Positions 33,727-42,819 of a DNA stretch of 64,000 nucleotides are shown piece by piece (position 1 is the first letter of the stretch; every line of letters starts with the position of its first letter). A program made the translations under genes and the position numbers. This DNA is from Caulobacteraceae bacterium (lineage in GTDB: Bacteria > Pseudomonadota > Alphaproteobacteria > Caulobacterales > Caulobacteraceae), in the NCBI GenBank assembly GCA_031291645.1, contig JARLIQ010000036.1:108363-172362 (forward strand), given 5' to 3'. The notes beneath the pieces were generated by a model. That model saw only the letters and a program-made list of their open reading frames with translations. It ran no database searches and had not been told where the DNA came from.

Positions 33727-34539
33727 TCAGAACGGCTTGTCGCCCGCGACCGTCACCCGGTAGCCCGAGCGTGTCTGGGGGAAATAGTCCCAGGTCGCCA
33801 GGTGCTGGGTGCAGCGGTTGTCCCAGAAGGCGATCGAGTGCGGCTTCCAGCGGAATCGGACCTGGAAGTTCGGGTTCTTCACATGGTCGTAGAGGAAGGC
33901 GAGGATCGCGTTGCTCTCCTCCTTCGGAACCTCGACGATACGGGTCGTGTAGGACGAGTTGACGAAGATCAGCTTGCGGCCGGTGACCGGGTGGGTGCGC
34001 ACCACCGGATGGGTGCTGCACGGGTATTTCCGGTCCACGTCCGGGAACAGCGGCTTATAGACGTGGTCGCCGTCGTGGACCGCCGTCAGCCCCTCCAGAT
34101 AGGCCTTCATCCGCGGCGACAGGGCCTCGTAGGCCGCGTACATGCTCGAAAACAGGGTGTCGCCGCCGTAGTCCGGCGCCGTGTGCAGATAGAGGATCGA
34201 GCCCATCGGCGGCTCGGCGTTGCAGGTCAGGTCCGAGTGCCAGTTCTCGCCGGCCACGTACTTTGAATTGGCGTCGGCGTGGATGGCGACGATCTCCGGG
34301 TGCTCGGGCAGGCCCGAGACGCCGCTGTGGATCGCCAGTTCGCCGAACGAGCGGCCGAGCGTCTTGTGGCTCTCGTGGTCGATCGGCTGGTCGCGGAAGA
34401 ACAGCACCAGATGGTCGGCGAGCGCGTTCTTGAGCTCTTCCGTCTGGCGATTGCTCAACGGGCGGGTCAGGTCCACGCCGAACACCTCGGCGCCGATCCG
34501 GGGGGTGACCGGCCTGACGGTCAATGCCTCGTAGCTCAT
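33727..34539 (-). CDS. TauD/TfdA family Fe(II)/2-oxoglutarate dioxygenase
   Basis: 270 residues. The iron triad is H101-x-D103 in NWHSD and H246 in CTQHLATWDY. The 2-oxoglutarate arginine is R261 in SGYRVTV. RTHPVTGRKLIFVN is a family block. It hydroxylates a small organic substrate, often with loss of sulfite, amine or phenol. It is the last gene of the six-gene operon; its start is 9 bases after the M20-type gene stop. The substrate is unknown and probably an intermediate of that operon. Paralogous in family to the gene at 58768. Confidence 0.9.
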   Translation of the reverse strand: MSYEALTVRPVTPRIGAEVFGVDLTRPLSNRQTEELKNALADHLVLFFRDQPIDHESHKTLGRSFGELAIHSGVSGLPEHPEIVAIHADANSKYVAGENWHSDLTCNAEPPMGSILYLHTAPDYGGDTLFSSMYAAYEALSPRMKAYLEGLTAVHDGDHVYKPLFPDVDRKYPCSTHPVVRTHPVTGRKLIFVNSSYTTRIVEVPKEESNAILAFLYDHVKNPNFQVRFRWKPHSIAFWDNRCTQHLATWDYFPQTRSGYRVTVAGDKPF

Positions 34540-34548
34540 CGTTCCTCC

Positions 34549-35934
34549 TTACGCGTCACCGAACGGATTGTCGCCATAGACCGGGGCGGCGCGCGCGCCG
34601 CCATGCGGCCCGTCAGCGCGCCCGCAGATCGCCAGCGCCGCCAGCGCATAGATCAGGGCGCTGTCGACCATGTCCTGCGGCGACGGCCGCCAACGCTTGA
34701 AGCCGGTGGTCACCGCGGGAATCCGCTGCATGTTGAAGACATTGTGGTCGCGCCACATGCTGGAATAGACCGGCGCGGCGCGCTGGATCGGATGGTTCAG
34801 CGTCAGGCGCGTGGCCGCGTCCAAGGCGCCGACCAGGGGCGCCACTTCGTGGGCGTCGGCCTCGAAGCCATGACGGACGACCATGGGCTCGACCTCGATC
34901 TCGCCGAAGCCGCCCTCGGCGACCAGGCGCTCCAGGTCGTGCTGGATGTCGGCGACGCGCTGGCGCGGGCTGAGCCCCACCTCGAGATAGAGGCAGCAGA
35001 TCTCGGTCCCCGCCCCGAAGGCATAGGGCACGCCGCCGCGGATCGAGGCGATCTGGGTCTTCGGCACGGCGATCCCGCCCTGGGATTCATAGCGGTTCTT
35101 GACCTCGTACTCGCGCCCCCAGGCGTTGAGCGCCGCCAGTAGCCCGCCGAGCCGGTAGATCGGATTGGGATGCTGGGCCGGGTCCTCGGGGTGGGTGAGC
35201 AGCGGGGTGAACACCGACTCGCCCACCAGCTTGAGGCGGAACACCGCATAGCCGCAACCGACCCAGGTCACCCCGAAGTCGCAGCCCTCGGCCGCGATGG
35301 CGTAGTCGGGCGCGACGCCCCCGTGATGGAACAGGTAGTGGGCGCCGATATCCTTGCCCATGTAGGCGAGCCCCCTCGCCTCCTCGATCGGCTCCGGTCC
35401 GATCTCGCCCGGACAGGCGGTCAGGTACAGCTTGCCGGCCAAGTCGATGCCGGCGGTCTTCAGCGCCTTGGCCGCGATCAGGAAACAGCTCATCGGCCCG
35501 CGGTCGTTGGCGATCGGATAGCCGTACAGCACCCCGTCCTCAAGCCAGCACTCCTGCCACTCGCGGTTCTTCAGGGTCTCGGGACGGAACTTGTAGGGGT
35601 CGAGGTCCGGGTTCCAGGTCGGGCTCTCGGTGTCGAGGTGGGCGGTGAACAGCAGGTTCTTGCCGCCCAGTCCGCCGCCGCCCAGGGTCCCGATGATGTT
35701 GTTGCGCTCGGGCGTCGCGCCAACCTTGCGCGGCGAGAACCCCTCCTTGTCCATCCAGTCGTAGACGAAATCGCCCGCCGCCTTTTCGTGGCCGGCGGGG
35801 CTCGGAATGTTGCCGAGGGCCAGGGCCAGTTCGACCAGCTCGTCGCGGTCGATGGCGGCCGCCACGGCCGCACGGTCGGCCTCGCTGACGGTGAACGGGG
35901 CCGCAGCCCCCAGAAGCGGAAATCCGTCAGCCAT
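34549..35934 (-). CDS. M20-family metallohydrolase
   Basis: 461 residues. Metal-site motifs: FTAHLDTESP (H99, D101), YPIANDRGPMSC (N143-D144 where peptidases have a single Asp plus KGG) and TACPGEIG (E177). The bimetal pattern of M20 is present but altered, so the substrate is unlikely to be an ordinary peptide. M20-type enzymes hydrolyse N-acyl, N-carbamoyl and even aromatic amine groups. It overlaps the isochorismatase-type gene by 8 bases, so the two are tightly coupled. Confidence 0.8.
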   Translation of the reverse strand: MADGFPLLGAAAPFTVSEADRAAVAAAIDRDELVELALALGNIPSPAGHEKAAGDFVYDWMDKEGFSPRKVGATPERNNIIGTLGGGGLGGKNLLFTAHLDTESPTWNPDLDPYKFRPETLKNREWQECWLEDGVLYGYPIANDRGPMSCFLIAAKALKTAGIDLAGKLYLTACPGEIGPEPIEEARGLAYMGKDIGAHYLFHHGGVAPDYAIAAEGCDFGVTWVGCGYAVFRLKLVGESVFTPLLTHPEDPAQHPNPIYRLGGLLAALNAWGREYEVKNRYESQGGIAVPKTQIASIRGGVPYAFGAGTEICCLYLEVGLSPRQRVADIQHDLERLVAEGGFGEIEVEPMVVRHGFEADAHEVAPLVGALDAATRLTLNHPIQRAAPVYSSMWRDHNVFNMQRIPAVTTGFKRWRPSPQDMVDSALIYALAALAICGRADGPHGGARAAPVYGDNPFGDA

Positions 35935-36610
35935 GCTCGGCGTACTCCTGCCAGGCGGCCGCCACCTCGTCGGCGGTCGCCAGGATGGCGCAATTGAGGT
36001 CCAGGGCCTTCAGAGAGCCCTCGTGCAGGTCGGCTTCGTAAGCGGCGCAGGCGTCGCTCGCAACGAACACGTGATAGTCGAGGTGGAAGGCGTCGCGCAC
36101 GGTGGAATCGACGCAGCATTCGGTCGTCAGGCCGCAGGCGACGATGGTGTCGACCCCCAGCGCCTTGAGCGCGGCGTCCAGGTTGGTGCCGTAGAAGCCG
36201 CTGTAGCGGATCTTGGGGATCACCAGCTCGCCCGCCTGGGGCGTCGGGCCGACGAAATCCGCGCCCCGCTCGCCCGCGCGGCAAAGGCCGATGTCGTCGT
36301 CCGGGCTGCCGCCCCGGCGCAGCATGCGCTCGCGCCAGGCCGGCGAATCCAGCCCGGGCTGGGTCATGAGGCCGACGAAGACCACCGGGGCGCCGGCGGC
36401 CCGCGCCGCGTCCGCCAGCCGCGCAGCCGCCGCGATGGCCGGTTGGACGATCTCCATGTCGACCCCGGCCAGGCCCAGGGCCCCGTCCGGCGAAGCGAAG
36501 TCGACCTGGATGTCGATGATGACCAGCGCGGTTCGGCCGGGCGCGATCCAGTCGATGAGGGTTCCGACGGCGCCTTGGCCGAGGGTCTTGTCGCGGGTCT
36601 GAGCGTTCAT
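35927..36610 (-). CDS. Isochorismatase-family (cysteine) hydrolase
   Basis: 227 residues. The cysteine-hydrolase triad is visible: D33 in VIIDIQVDF, K133 in IPKIRYSGFYGTNL and C166 in CGLTTECCVDSTVRDA, with the cis-peptide segment just before the cysteine. Relatives include N-carbamoylsarcosine amidase, RutB peroxyureidoacrylate amidohydrolase and nicotinate-pathway maleamate amidase. Directly behind a RutA-like gene it most likely hydrolyses an amide or carbamoyl group exposed by ring opening (inference). ATGA overlap with the upstream gene. Confidence 0.87.
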   Translation of the reverse strand: MNAQTRDKTLGQGAVGTLIDWIAPGRTALVIIDIQVDFASPDGALGLAGVDMEIVQPAIAAAARLADAARAAGAPVVFVGLMTQPGLDSPAWRERMLRRGGSPDDDIGLCRAGERGADFVGPTPQAGELVIPKIRYSGFYGTNLDAALKALGVDTIVACGLTTECCVDSTVRDAFHLDYHVFVASDACAAYEADLHEGSLKALDLNCAILATADEVAAAWQEYAEHG

Positions 36611-37671
36611 GCTGGCACCGGGGTCAATCGCGGCAGAATCTCGCCGCCAAACATCTTCAACCCCTCAACGTAGTCGGGGAAGATCATCATAAGCCCGTCG
36701 AGTTCGCAGTAGGTTAGGAACTGCTCGACCTTCTCGGCGCAGGTGGCGGGCGAGCCGACGGCGGTCTGGGTCATGAACGGCCCTTGCGTCTCGGCCACGT
36801 GCGCCAGCCGTTCGGGCGGCATGCCCCAGCTTTTCAGCATGTTGATGATCGCCGACATGTCCGCCCCGTCGCGGTAGTGGTCCACCAGGGCTTCGGCCTT
36901 GGCGTCGGTCTCGGCGTAGATCACCGTGCACATGGCGTAGGTGCGGATGGTGGTGCCCATCTCGGCGGCCACGGCCTTGGCCCGGCGGCTGGCGTCGCGG
37001 CGCTCGTCCGGGGTGCGCCCGCCGACGAAGACCGCGTCGGATTCCTTGACCGAGAAGCGGAAGCCGCGGTCGGACATACCCGCGCAGATCAGGTCCGGCC
37101 GGGGCCGCGAGATCGGCTTGGGATCGGCCTGGCAGTCGTTCATCTCGAAGAAGCGGCCCTTGTGGGTCACGCTCGGTTCGGACCACAGGCGCTTGACGAT
37201 GGTGGTCCATTCCTCGGCCAGGACGTAGCGGTCGTCATGGTTCAGGCTGTCGTCCCAGGCGCCCATCTGGGAGAATTCCTCGCGGTAGGCGCCGGCCACG
37301 ATATTCAGCCCGGCCCGGCCGCCGGAGATATGGTCGAGGGTGGTGATCATCTTGGCCGCCACGGCCGGGTTGTGCAGCAGGGTGTGCATGGTCGCCCACA
37401 CCTTCACGCGCTTGGTCGCCTGGGCGATGCCCGCCATCATGGCGACCGATTCCATCGAGGTGCCCCAGTGGTTGGTTTCGCCGCCGAAACCGCGCCACTT
37501 GCCCATCGACATGACGAAGTCCATGCCGACCTCGTCGGCCGTCACCGCCGCGGCCAGGTTCTGCTTCCACAGACCGTCGAGGGTCGGGGTGGTCTTGGAG
37601 ATGATCCAGCCGCCGTTGGCGACCGGCAGAAAGACGCCGAAGTCCTTCTTTCGTGAAAGGGGGTCGAGCAT
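36607..37671 (-). CDS. RutA-like flavin-dependent monooxygenase (LLM class)
   Basis: 354 residues. Blocks shared with pyrimidine monooxygenase RutA: FGVFLPVANGGWIIS at the N-terminus, MGKWRGFGGETNHWG, TLDHISGGRAGLNIV, FFEMNDCQADPKPIS and CAGMSDRGFRFS. RutA uses flavin peroxide to open the uracil ring between N3 and C4. Here the other rut genes (C, D, F, G) are absent, so a different cyclic amide or N-heterocycle is likely. ATG 37671 with AGGAGA upstream is chosen; the frame extends to 37722 without support. A flavin reductase partner is not in the operon. Confidence 0.88.
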   Translation of the reverse strand: MLDPLSRKKDFGVFLPVANGGWIISKTTPTLDGLWKQNLAAAVTADEVGMDFVMSMGKWRGFGGETNHWGTSMESVAMMAGIAQATKRVKVWATMHTLLHNPAVAAKMITTLDHISGGRAGLNIVAGAYREEFSQMGAWDDSLNHDDRYVLAEEWTTIVKRLWSEPSVTHKGRFFEMNDCQADPKPISRPRPDLICAGMSDRGFRFSVKESDAVFVGGRTPDERRDASRRAKAVAAEMGTTIRTYAMCTVIYAETDAKAEALVDHYRDGADMSAIINMLKSWGMPPERLAHVAETQGPFMTQTAVGSPATCAEKVEQFLTYCELDGLMMIFPDYVEGLKMFGGEILPRLTPVPA

Positions 37672-37681
37672 CGGGCTTCTC

Positions 37682-39001
37682 CTATGCCGGGTCTTCGACA
37701 AGTCGGGTTTTGAGCGCCGCACGCAAGGACTCGGTCTGCACGGCCTCGGTTTCGTCGGACGTCGTCCTGCGTTGCGGCGGACGCATGAAGACCGCGGCCG
37801 CCACGATGACCGCTATAACCAGGGCGAACAATTGGAAGGCTTCGCCAAATCCGCCGGTCCGGTCGCGGATCGCGCCGCCGATCACCGGCCCCAGGGCCGA
37901 GACCGCGCCGATCAGGCAGGTGACCGAGAATATCTCCAGGTTATGTCTGCGGCCGTAGTAGTTCAGCAGTAGCAGGGTCACCGCCAGGGCCGTCAGGCCG
38001 AAGCCCACCCCGCTGCCCACCGCATAGAGCAGCATCATCGGATAGCCGTGGGCGACGCTGAGCGCGGCCGCGCCCACGCCGAGCGCGCCGAGCGCGAACA
38101 ACAGCAGGTAGCGGGGATCGATCACGTCGCCCAGCGCCCCGCCGACGGCGCGGCCCGCCGTCCCGACCAGCGATTCCAGGCTCAGCATGGTTCCCGCCAC
38201 CGCGGCCGAGACGCCCCGCTCGGTCAGGTGGGCGATCGAGAAGCTCGCCACGGTGATGCCGACCAGCAGGTGGCCGAAGTAGGCCGCCAGGAGAATGTAG
38301 AACTGGGGCGTCCGCACCGCCTGGCGCGCCGTCCATTCGACGGCCGTGCGATAGACCCCCGAGACCCTGGGCTTGGCCACTTCGTCGGCCACTTCGCGGT
38401 CGGTCTGCTCGGCCCGCCTGGCCAGCCAGGCCGGAGAGCCGACCAGGGCGACGCAGATCGCACCCACCACCACCGCCGCGGCGGCCTGGGTCATCCAGAA
38501 GTGCCGCCACTGGTCGTGGAACAGGTGCATGATCGAAAGCGCCATGACCGGTCCGGCGACGCCGCCAGCCGAGCCGGAGGTGAAATAGACGCCAAACGGC
38601 AGGCCGCGATGCTTGAACAGACCCGCCAGCACGTGGGTGCCGGGGATCAGGGCCATCATCTGGTAGCCGACGCCGCAGAGGGTCGTCCCCAGGAAGTAGA
38701 CCATCGGCCCGTGGGTGATGCTGAGGCAGAGGAAGCCGGCCGCCATCACCGTCGTGCCGAACACCAGCGTCGGCCGCACGCCCAGCCGCCGGATCAGGAA
38801 GGCCGGGATGAACGAGGAGGCGCCCGTCGCCGCGCCCAGAAGCGTGAAGCCGAGGCCCGCCTCGGTCCAGCTCCAATGCTCCTCGCGCACCATGTTGGGC
38901 AAGACCACGCCGAGCGCGGAATAGGTCGAGGCGGTGATCAGAAACAGGACGAGGCTGAAGGCAGAAACCACCAGCCATGGGCGCCATTCGATCTTGGCCA
39001 T
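37682..39001 (-). CDS. MFS transporter of the RutA-like operon
   Basis: 439 residues with about 12 transmembrane segments. N-terminal WLVVSAFSLVLFLITASTYS, and a long central loop (residues ~195-225) rich in Arg and Glu. The pattern resembles oxalate:formate antiporter or monocarboxylate-type MFS proteins. Ten bases separate its stop from the RutA-like start, so it is in the same operon. It probably carries the substrate from periplasm to cytoplasm after uptake by the TonB receptor. Confidence 0.85.
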   Translation of the reverse strand: MAKIEWRPWLVVSAFSLVLFLITASTYSALGVVLPNMVREEHWSWTEAGLGFTLLGAATGASSFIPAFLIRRLGVRPTLVFGTTVMAAGFLCLSITHGPMVYFLGTTLCGVGYQMMALIPGTHVLAGLFKHRGLPFGVYFTSGSAGGVAGPVMALSIMHLFHDQWRHFWMTQAAAAVVVGAICVALVGSPAWLARRAEQTDREVADEVAKPRVSGVYRTAVEWTARQAVRTPQFYILLAAYFGHLLVGITVASFSIAHLTERGVSAAVAGTMLSLESLVGTAGRAVGGALGDVIDPRYLLLFALGALGVGAAALSVAHGYPMMLLYAVGSGVGFGLTALAVTLLLLNYYGRRHNLEIFSVTCLIGAVSALGPVIGGAIRDRTGGFGEAFQLFALVIAVIVAAAVFMRPPQRRTTSDETEAVQTESLRAALKTRLVEDPA

Positions 39002-39021
39002 GCTCGACCTTTCAAAACGAG

Positions 39022-39051
39022 GCGGGGCGTCGGCCGCGGCCGGCGCCCCGC
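39022..39051 (-). terminator. Hairpin between TonB receptor and MFS genes
   Basis: GCGGGGCG (39022-39029) pairs with CGCCCCGC (39044-39051), and the inner CGGCC/GGCCG extends the stem. Being inside the operon, it more likely lowers downstream expression or protects the receptor mRNA than ends transcription. No T-run follows. Confidence 0.4.
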
Positions 39052-39061
39052 GGGATGCGAC

Positions 39062-41545
39062 TTAGAACGTACGCTTCAGGGTCAGACGCCACTCGCGGCC
39101 CTTGCTCGGCAGGGCGCCCAGGTTGACGTAGGTGTCGGCGTCGGGCGTGAAGTAGAGTTTGTCGAACAGGTTATCGATGTTGAGGTCGACCTCGTACGGG
39201 CCGTACTTGTAGAAGGCCGACATGTTGGCGACGTAGTAGGCCGGATAGACCACCGCCCCCTGGATCGTCCCCGAGGTCTTGGTGACGTGGGTAGCCCCGA
39301 TGGTCAGGCCGGCCTTGCCCCAGGAATGGTCGTCGGTGATGTAGTTCGCATACAGGCTGGCGGTGCTGTGCGGGATGGTGGTCAGCGCATAGTTGCCGGC
39401 CCGGCCCGGCAAGGTGGAGAAGTCATAGACGACGAAGGCGCCGCCGTAGGACGCGAGCTCGCAGGCCTCGGTCTTGCCGCAGACCGCCCAGGCCGGGATA
39501 TAGGCGAAGCTGCGGTCGGGCCCGATCACCTCGGTGTGCTGCATGTCGCCGGCGAAGGTGAAGCTGAGGTTCTTGGTGGCGAGCCAGCGGATCTCCAGTT
39601 CTTCGCCCTTGGCGACGGTGTTGACGACGCTGATGCTACCGCCCTGGCCGTTCACTTGCGGCCGGTCCTGCCAGTAATAGTCGGCCGAGCCGACCAGCTT
39701 GCCGCCTAAGAACTGGAACTTGATCCCAGCCTCCGTCAGGCGGGAATCGCGCACCCAGCCGCCATTTTGAATCAGCGAGGTGGAGATGTCGCTGGCCTGC
39801 CCGTATTCGAGCGCCGAGGTCTGGGCGATCGTGCCATAGGGCATCAGGCCGAAAGGCAGCTTGTAGCTCAGGCTGACGGTGTAGGTCGGCTTGCCCTTTT
39901 CCGCGCTGAGCGGGCCCGCCTTCTCATAGGGCAGGATGCCGGTGTCCGCGCTGTTGACGTTGTAATAGTCGTAGCGGCCGCCGATCGTCAGATCCAACCG
40001 CTCGTAGAGCTTGATGTCGCTGGTGAAGAAGACGCCGACGTCGTTCACCGTGCTGTGGACGTCGCTTTCCCATCCCAGGCAGTTCGACGGCTTGCTGTCG
40101 CCAGTGATCCCGAGCGTAAAGGGATCGCAGATGACGTCGGTGGCCGAGGCGCCCCGTGAGATGTCGCGCCGGTCGAGGGCGATGACGCCGCTGTTGTAGC
40201 TTTGCATGTCCCGCGACCACGAATACCGGTCGCCGATCCCGACGATGTTGTCGATGGTCAGATGACCATCGAACGCCGACAGATGGTCCTCGTAGCTCAC
40301 CCGCAGTTCAGTGACATTGGAGCGGAACCAAGCAGGATATCCGTAGCTGACGAACCGCTTGTTCTGAAGCCCGTTATAGAAGAACTGCAGGTTTAGATTG
40401 CTACCGTCGTCAAACTCCCGCTTCAGGTCGGTATAGATCGTCGGGACGAAAGTGTGTGAGAAGTCAAACTTGCTGTTATAAACCTGCCTCGAGCTGAGGT
40501 GTGTGGTCCCGACCCCGGAGTCGAGAGCGAAACGGGAGTCGGTCGCGATCGGAGAGCCGTAATAGGCCGCGTAGAGGCCGGCGCCGACCGAGGTGTAGAT
40601 GTACGGATAGCCGTTGTAGCCAACGGTCTGGTTGGGCGTCAGATAGCCGACCCCAGGGCTCGCGCTCAGAGTCGTGTTTCGCCCGGTGATGTAGGTCCCG
40701 TTGTCGATCAGATTCTGCGTCAGGCGATTCCAGCCCGGCGTCTGGGTGTCGCCATCGGAGTGGTAGAGCATCAGGTCGGTTTCGAGCGACCACTTGTTGG
40801 GCAGGTCGAAGTTGACCGAGAACTGGCCCATCTCATGCTCGGGCTTGATCCCGTAATAATATTGATCGCCGTGCTCGTACTCGGCGTAGGCGTAGAAGCC
40901 GCCTTCCAGCTTGCCGAGCTTCAGCGGCGTACCGTACTGGCCGTTGACGTCGTAGTAGTTATAGGCGCCGGCACTGACGTCGATTTCGCCGGTTGGGTGG
41001 TCCAGGTAGGCGCCGCTCTCCTTGGCGGTCTTGGGCACGAAGTTCAGGAAGCCGCCGACCTTGCCCGGGCCGTAGATCGGCGAGGGCGGGCCGCGCACCA
41101 CGTCGATGCGCGCGGCGTCGCCGATCGGGGTGGTGTAGGTGCCCAGGTTCTCGATCAGCTTGAAGCCCTGGTAGTAGTTCTCACCGTAGGTGCCTCGGAT
41201 GTTCAGCGAGCCCGGCACGCCATAGAAGCTGGCGGTGAAGGTCCCCGGCGCGATAGCCACCAGGTCGTCGATGGTCTTGATGCCGTAGCGCTCGATGGTC
41301 GTGTCGCTGATCAGCGTCGCCGAGCGGGCGGTGTCGAGCAGCGGTTTGCTCAGCCCCAGCACCGTCGTGCTGGGCTTGCGCTCCAGGAGCCCCGCCTTGT
41401 CGGCGGTGACCACGACCTCGCTGACCGTCGCGTTCGGGTCGGCTGCTGACGTGGCGGCAGAGGTCTCGGCGGCGCTGGCGAGATGCGGCGCGGCCATCAG
41501 GACGATCGCGGATGCCCCCGCGAGAAGACTATGTGATTGCGACAT
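39062..41545 (-). CDS. TonB-dependent outer-membrane receptor
   Basis: 827 residues. A signal peptide covers 1-25 (cleavage after HLASA). A TonB-box-like VSEVVVTAD follows at about 41-49. The plug domain (~60-180) contains LVAIAPGTF, NIRGTYGENYYQGF and RIDVVRGPPSPIYGPGKVGG. A 22-strand barrel ends in the terminal phenylalanine (LTLKRTF). The plug resembles siderophore-type receptors, but position at the head of a catabolic operon suggests uptake of the operon's substrate. The gene has the only long upstream region of the operon (41546-41731), so its promoter likely drives all six genes. Confidence 0.92.
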   Translation of the reverse strand: MSQSHSLLAGASAIVLMAAPHLASAAETSAATSAADPNATVSEVVVTADKAGLLERKPSTTVLGLSKPLLDTARSATLISDTTIERYGIKTIDDLVAIAPGTFTASFYGVPGSLNIRGTYGENYYQGFKLIENLGTYTTPIGDAARIDVVRGPPSPIYGPGKVGGFLNFVPKTAKESGAYLDHPTGEIDVSAGAYNYYDVNGQYGTPLKLGKLEGGFYAYAEYEHGDQYYYGIKPEHEMGQFSVNFDLPNKWSLETDLMLYHSDGDTQTPGWNRLTQNLIDNGTYITGRNTTLSASPGVGYLTPNQTVGYNGYPYIYTSVGAGLYAAYYGSPIATDSRFALDSGVGTTHLSSRQVYNSKFDFSHTFVPTIYTDLKREFDDGSNLNLQFFYNGLQNKRFVSYGYPAWFRSNVTELRVSYEDHLSAFDGHLTIDNIVGIGDRYSWSRDMQSYNSGVIALDRRDISRGASATDVICDPFTLGITGDSKPSNCLGWESDVHSTVNDVGVFFTSDIKLYERLDLTIGGRYDYYNVNSADTGILPYEKAGPLSAEKGKPTYTVSLSYKLPFGLMPYGTIAQTSALEYGQASDISTSLIQNGGWVRDSRLTEAGIKFQFLGGKLVGSADYYWQDRPQVNGQGGSISVVNTVAKGEELEIRWLATKNLSFTFAGDMQHTEVIGPDRSFAYIPAWAVCGKTEACELASYGGAFVVYDFSTLPGRAGNYALTTIPHSTASLYANYITDDHSWGKAGLTIGATHVTKTSGTIQGAVVYPAYYVANMSAFYKYGPYEVDLNIDNLFDKLYFTPDADTYVNLGALPSKGREWRLTLKRTF

Positions 41546-41585
41546 ACGATCCCCGGTCGAAGATCTGCAGGCCGTCCGCCGGCGG

Positions 41586-41638
41586 CGGTTTATCCCCCCG
41601 ACTTGCAGTCTCGAACTCAGGGTCCCCCCGGTTTATCC
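41586..41638. promoter_or_regulatory. Candidate operator repeats upstream of the TonB receptor
   Basis: The 10-mer CGGTTTATCC occurs at 41586-41595 and again at 41629-41638, 43 bases apart (about four helical turns), on the same side of the helix. They lie between the receptor gene and the GntR gene. They could be sites for that regulator, though they do not match the usual FCD-type palindrome, so this is tentative. Confidence 0.35.
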
Positions 41639-41731
41639 GCGGGGTCAAAAGCGTGATCTAAAATGTCACGGGAAATGTAATCGCAGCTTAGCGATCGAAC
41701 AGCATCCTCGCGCCGGGCGCCTAACGCGGCG

Positions 41732-42541
41732 TCATTCGGGCGACGGATCGCCCTGTCCCGGCGGGCGCGCCGCCCCGCTCGCAATGCCCATCGCCGCGCG
41801 CCGCATGCTGTCGCTGAAGGTGCCCAGCACGTCCAGCATCATGCTCCTGGCGCGCTCGGCGTCACCCTGGGCGATGCACTCGGCGACCGCGACGTGGCGT
41901 TCGATCTCCTCGATCTTCTCCGCTTCGGTGTCCTGGCCGATCGAGTAGATCCAGAACCGGGCCGCCTTGTGCTGCAAGGGGATGATGATGCGCGCCAGGG
42001 TGGCGTTGCGGCTGGCGCGGGCGATAGCGGCATGGAACCGCTGGTCCATCGCCACCAGGGCCCGGGTGTCGCGGCGGCGGATGGCGTCGGCCGCGCCCTC
42101 GAAGGCGTGGGCCAGGTTGGCGAGGTCCTCGCTGGAGGCGTGGCGGGCGGCGAGCGCCGCACAGTGCGGCTCGATCAGGGTGCGGGCCTCGAAGGCCTGG
42201 CGAAGCTCGATGATGTCCAGCGGGGCGACGGTGGTGCCTGCCCTCGCCTTGCGGATCACCAGCCCCTCCAGCGCCAGCCGCCCCAGGGCGTCCCGCACCC
42301 CGGCGAGACCGGCGCCATAGCGCCGGGTCAGCGCCTGTTCGTCCAGCCGTCCGCCGGGCGGCAGTTCGCCCAGAATGATGTCCAGCAGGATCTGTTCATA
42401 GACCCGCGCCTTCTGCAGCTCCGGCGACCAGTGCAGGATCGCGCCCATGCCGTCGGCGTCCGGGTCCGCTCGCCGGGCCCGCTTGCGGGGGCGCTCGCCG
42501 CCGACATCCGGACCTCTTGCGGCGCCTGAGCCTTCGGCCAT
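41732..42541 (-). CDS. GntR-family regulator with FCD ligand domain
   Basis: 269 residues. An N-terminal winged helix covers about 35-105 (ILLDIILGELPPGGRLDEQALTRRYG, then GVRDALGRLALEGLV). A C-terminal FCD helical domain follows with the metal/ligand histidines in MDQRFHAAIARAS and RHVAVAECIAQGD. FCD regulators sense small acids or pathway intermediates and usually repress adjacent catabolic genes. It lies 186 bases upstream of the TonB receptor on the same strand, so it probably controls that operon. ATG 42541 has GAGGAGGG seven bases upstream; the longer frame to 42619 is rejected. Confidence 0.87.
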   Translation of the reverse strand: MAEGSGAARGPDVGGERPRKRARRADPDADGMGAILHWSPELQKARVYEQILLDIILGELPPGGRLDEQALTRRYGAGLAGVRDALGRLALEGLVIRKARAGTTVAPLDIIELRQAFEARTLIEPHCAALAARHASSEDLANLAHAFEGAADAIRRRDTRALVAMDQRFHAAIARASRNATLARIIIPLQHKAARFWIYSIGQDTEAEKIEEIERHVAVAECIAQGDAERARSMMLDVLGTFSDSMRRAAMGIASGAARPPGQGDPSPE

Positions 42542-42819
42542 CCCAACACCCTCCTCGGCGCCGGCATTTCGTGTCGTATGAACCGCATCAAATAGCGACG
42601 AGCGACAATCGGCCCGCAAAAAAGCCTAGCGTGAAATGTCAGGACGCGCCAGAGCGCGGCGCAGGCGGGCATGTATCGACCGCTTGACCATATCTTGTCG
42701 CAGGCGCGGGCCGACCCCATGGACGACGGCGTCCCTGAAGACCTGCCGGCCGGCCGGCTCGACCGGGCCAGCTCGACCCCGAGGACAGCGCCATCCGGAT
42801 CAGCGCCGCGAGGTGAGCC

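Noticed and set aside
42542..42819. Possible small genes between the GntR gene and the enoyl-CoA hydratase
   Set aside because: Overlapping short plus-strand frames (42636-42833, 42671-42952) lack ribosome-binding sites and resemble nothing; treated as intergenic.
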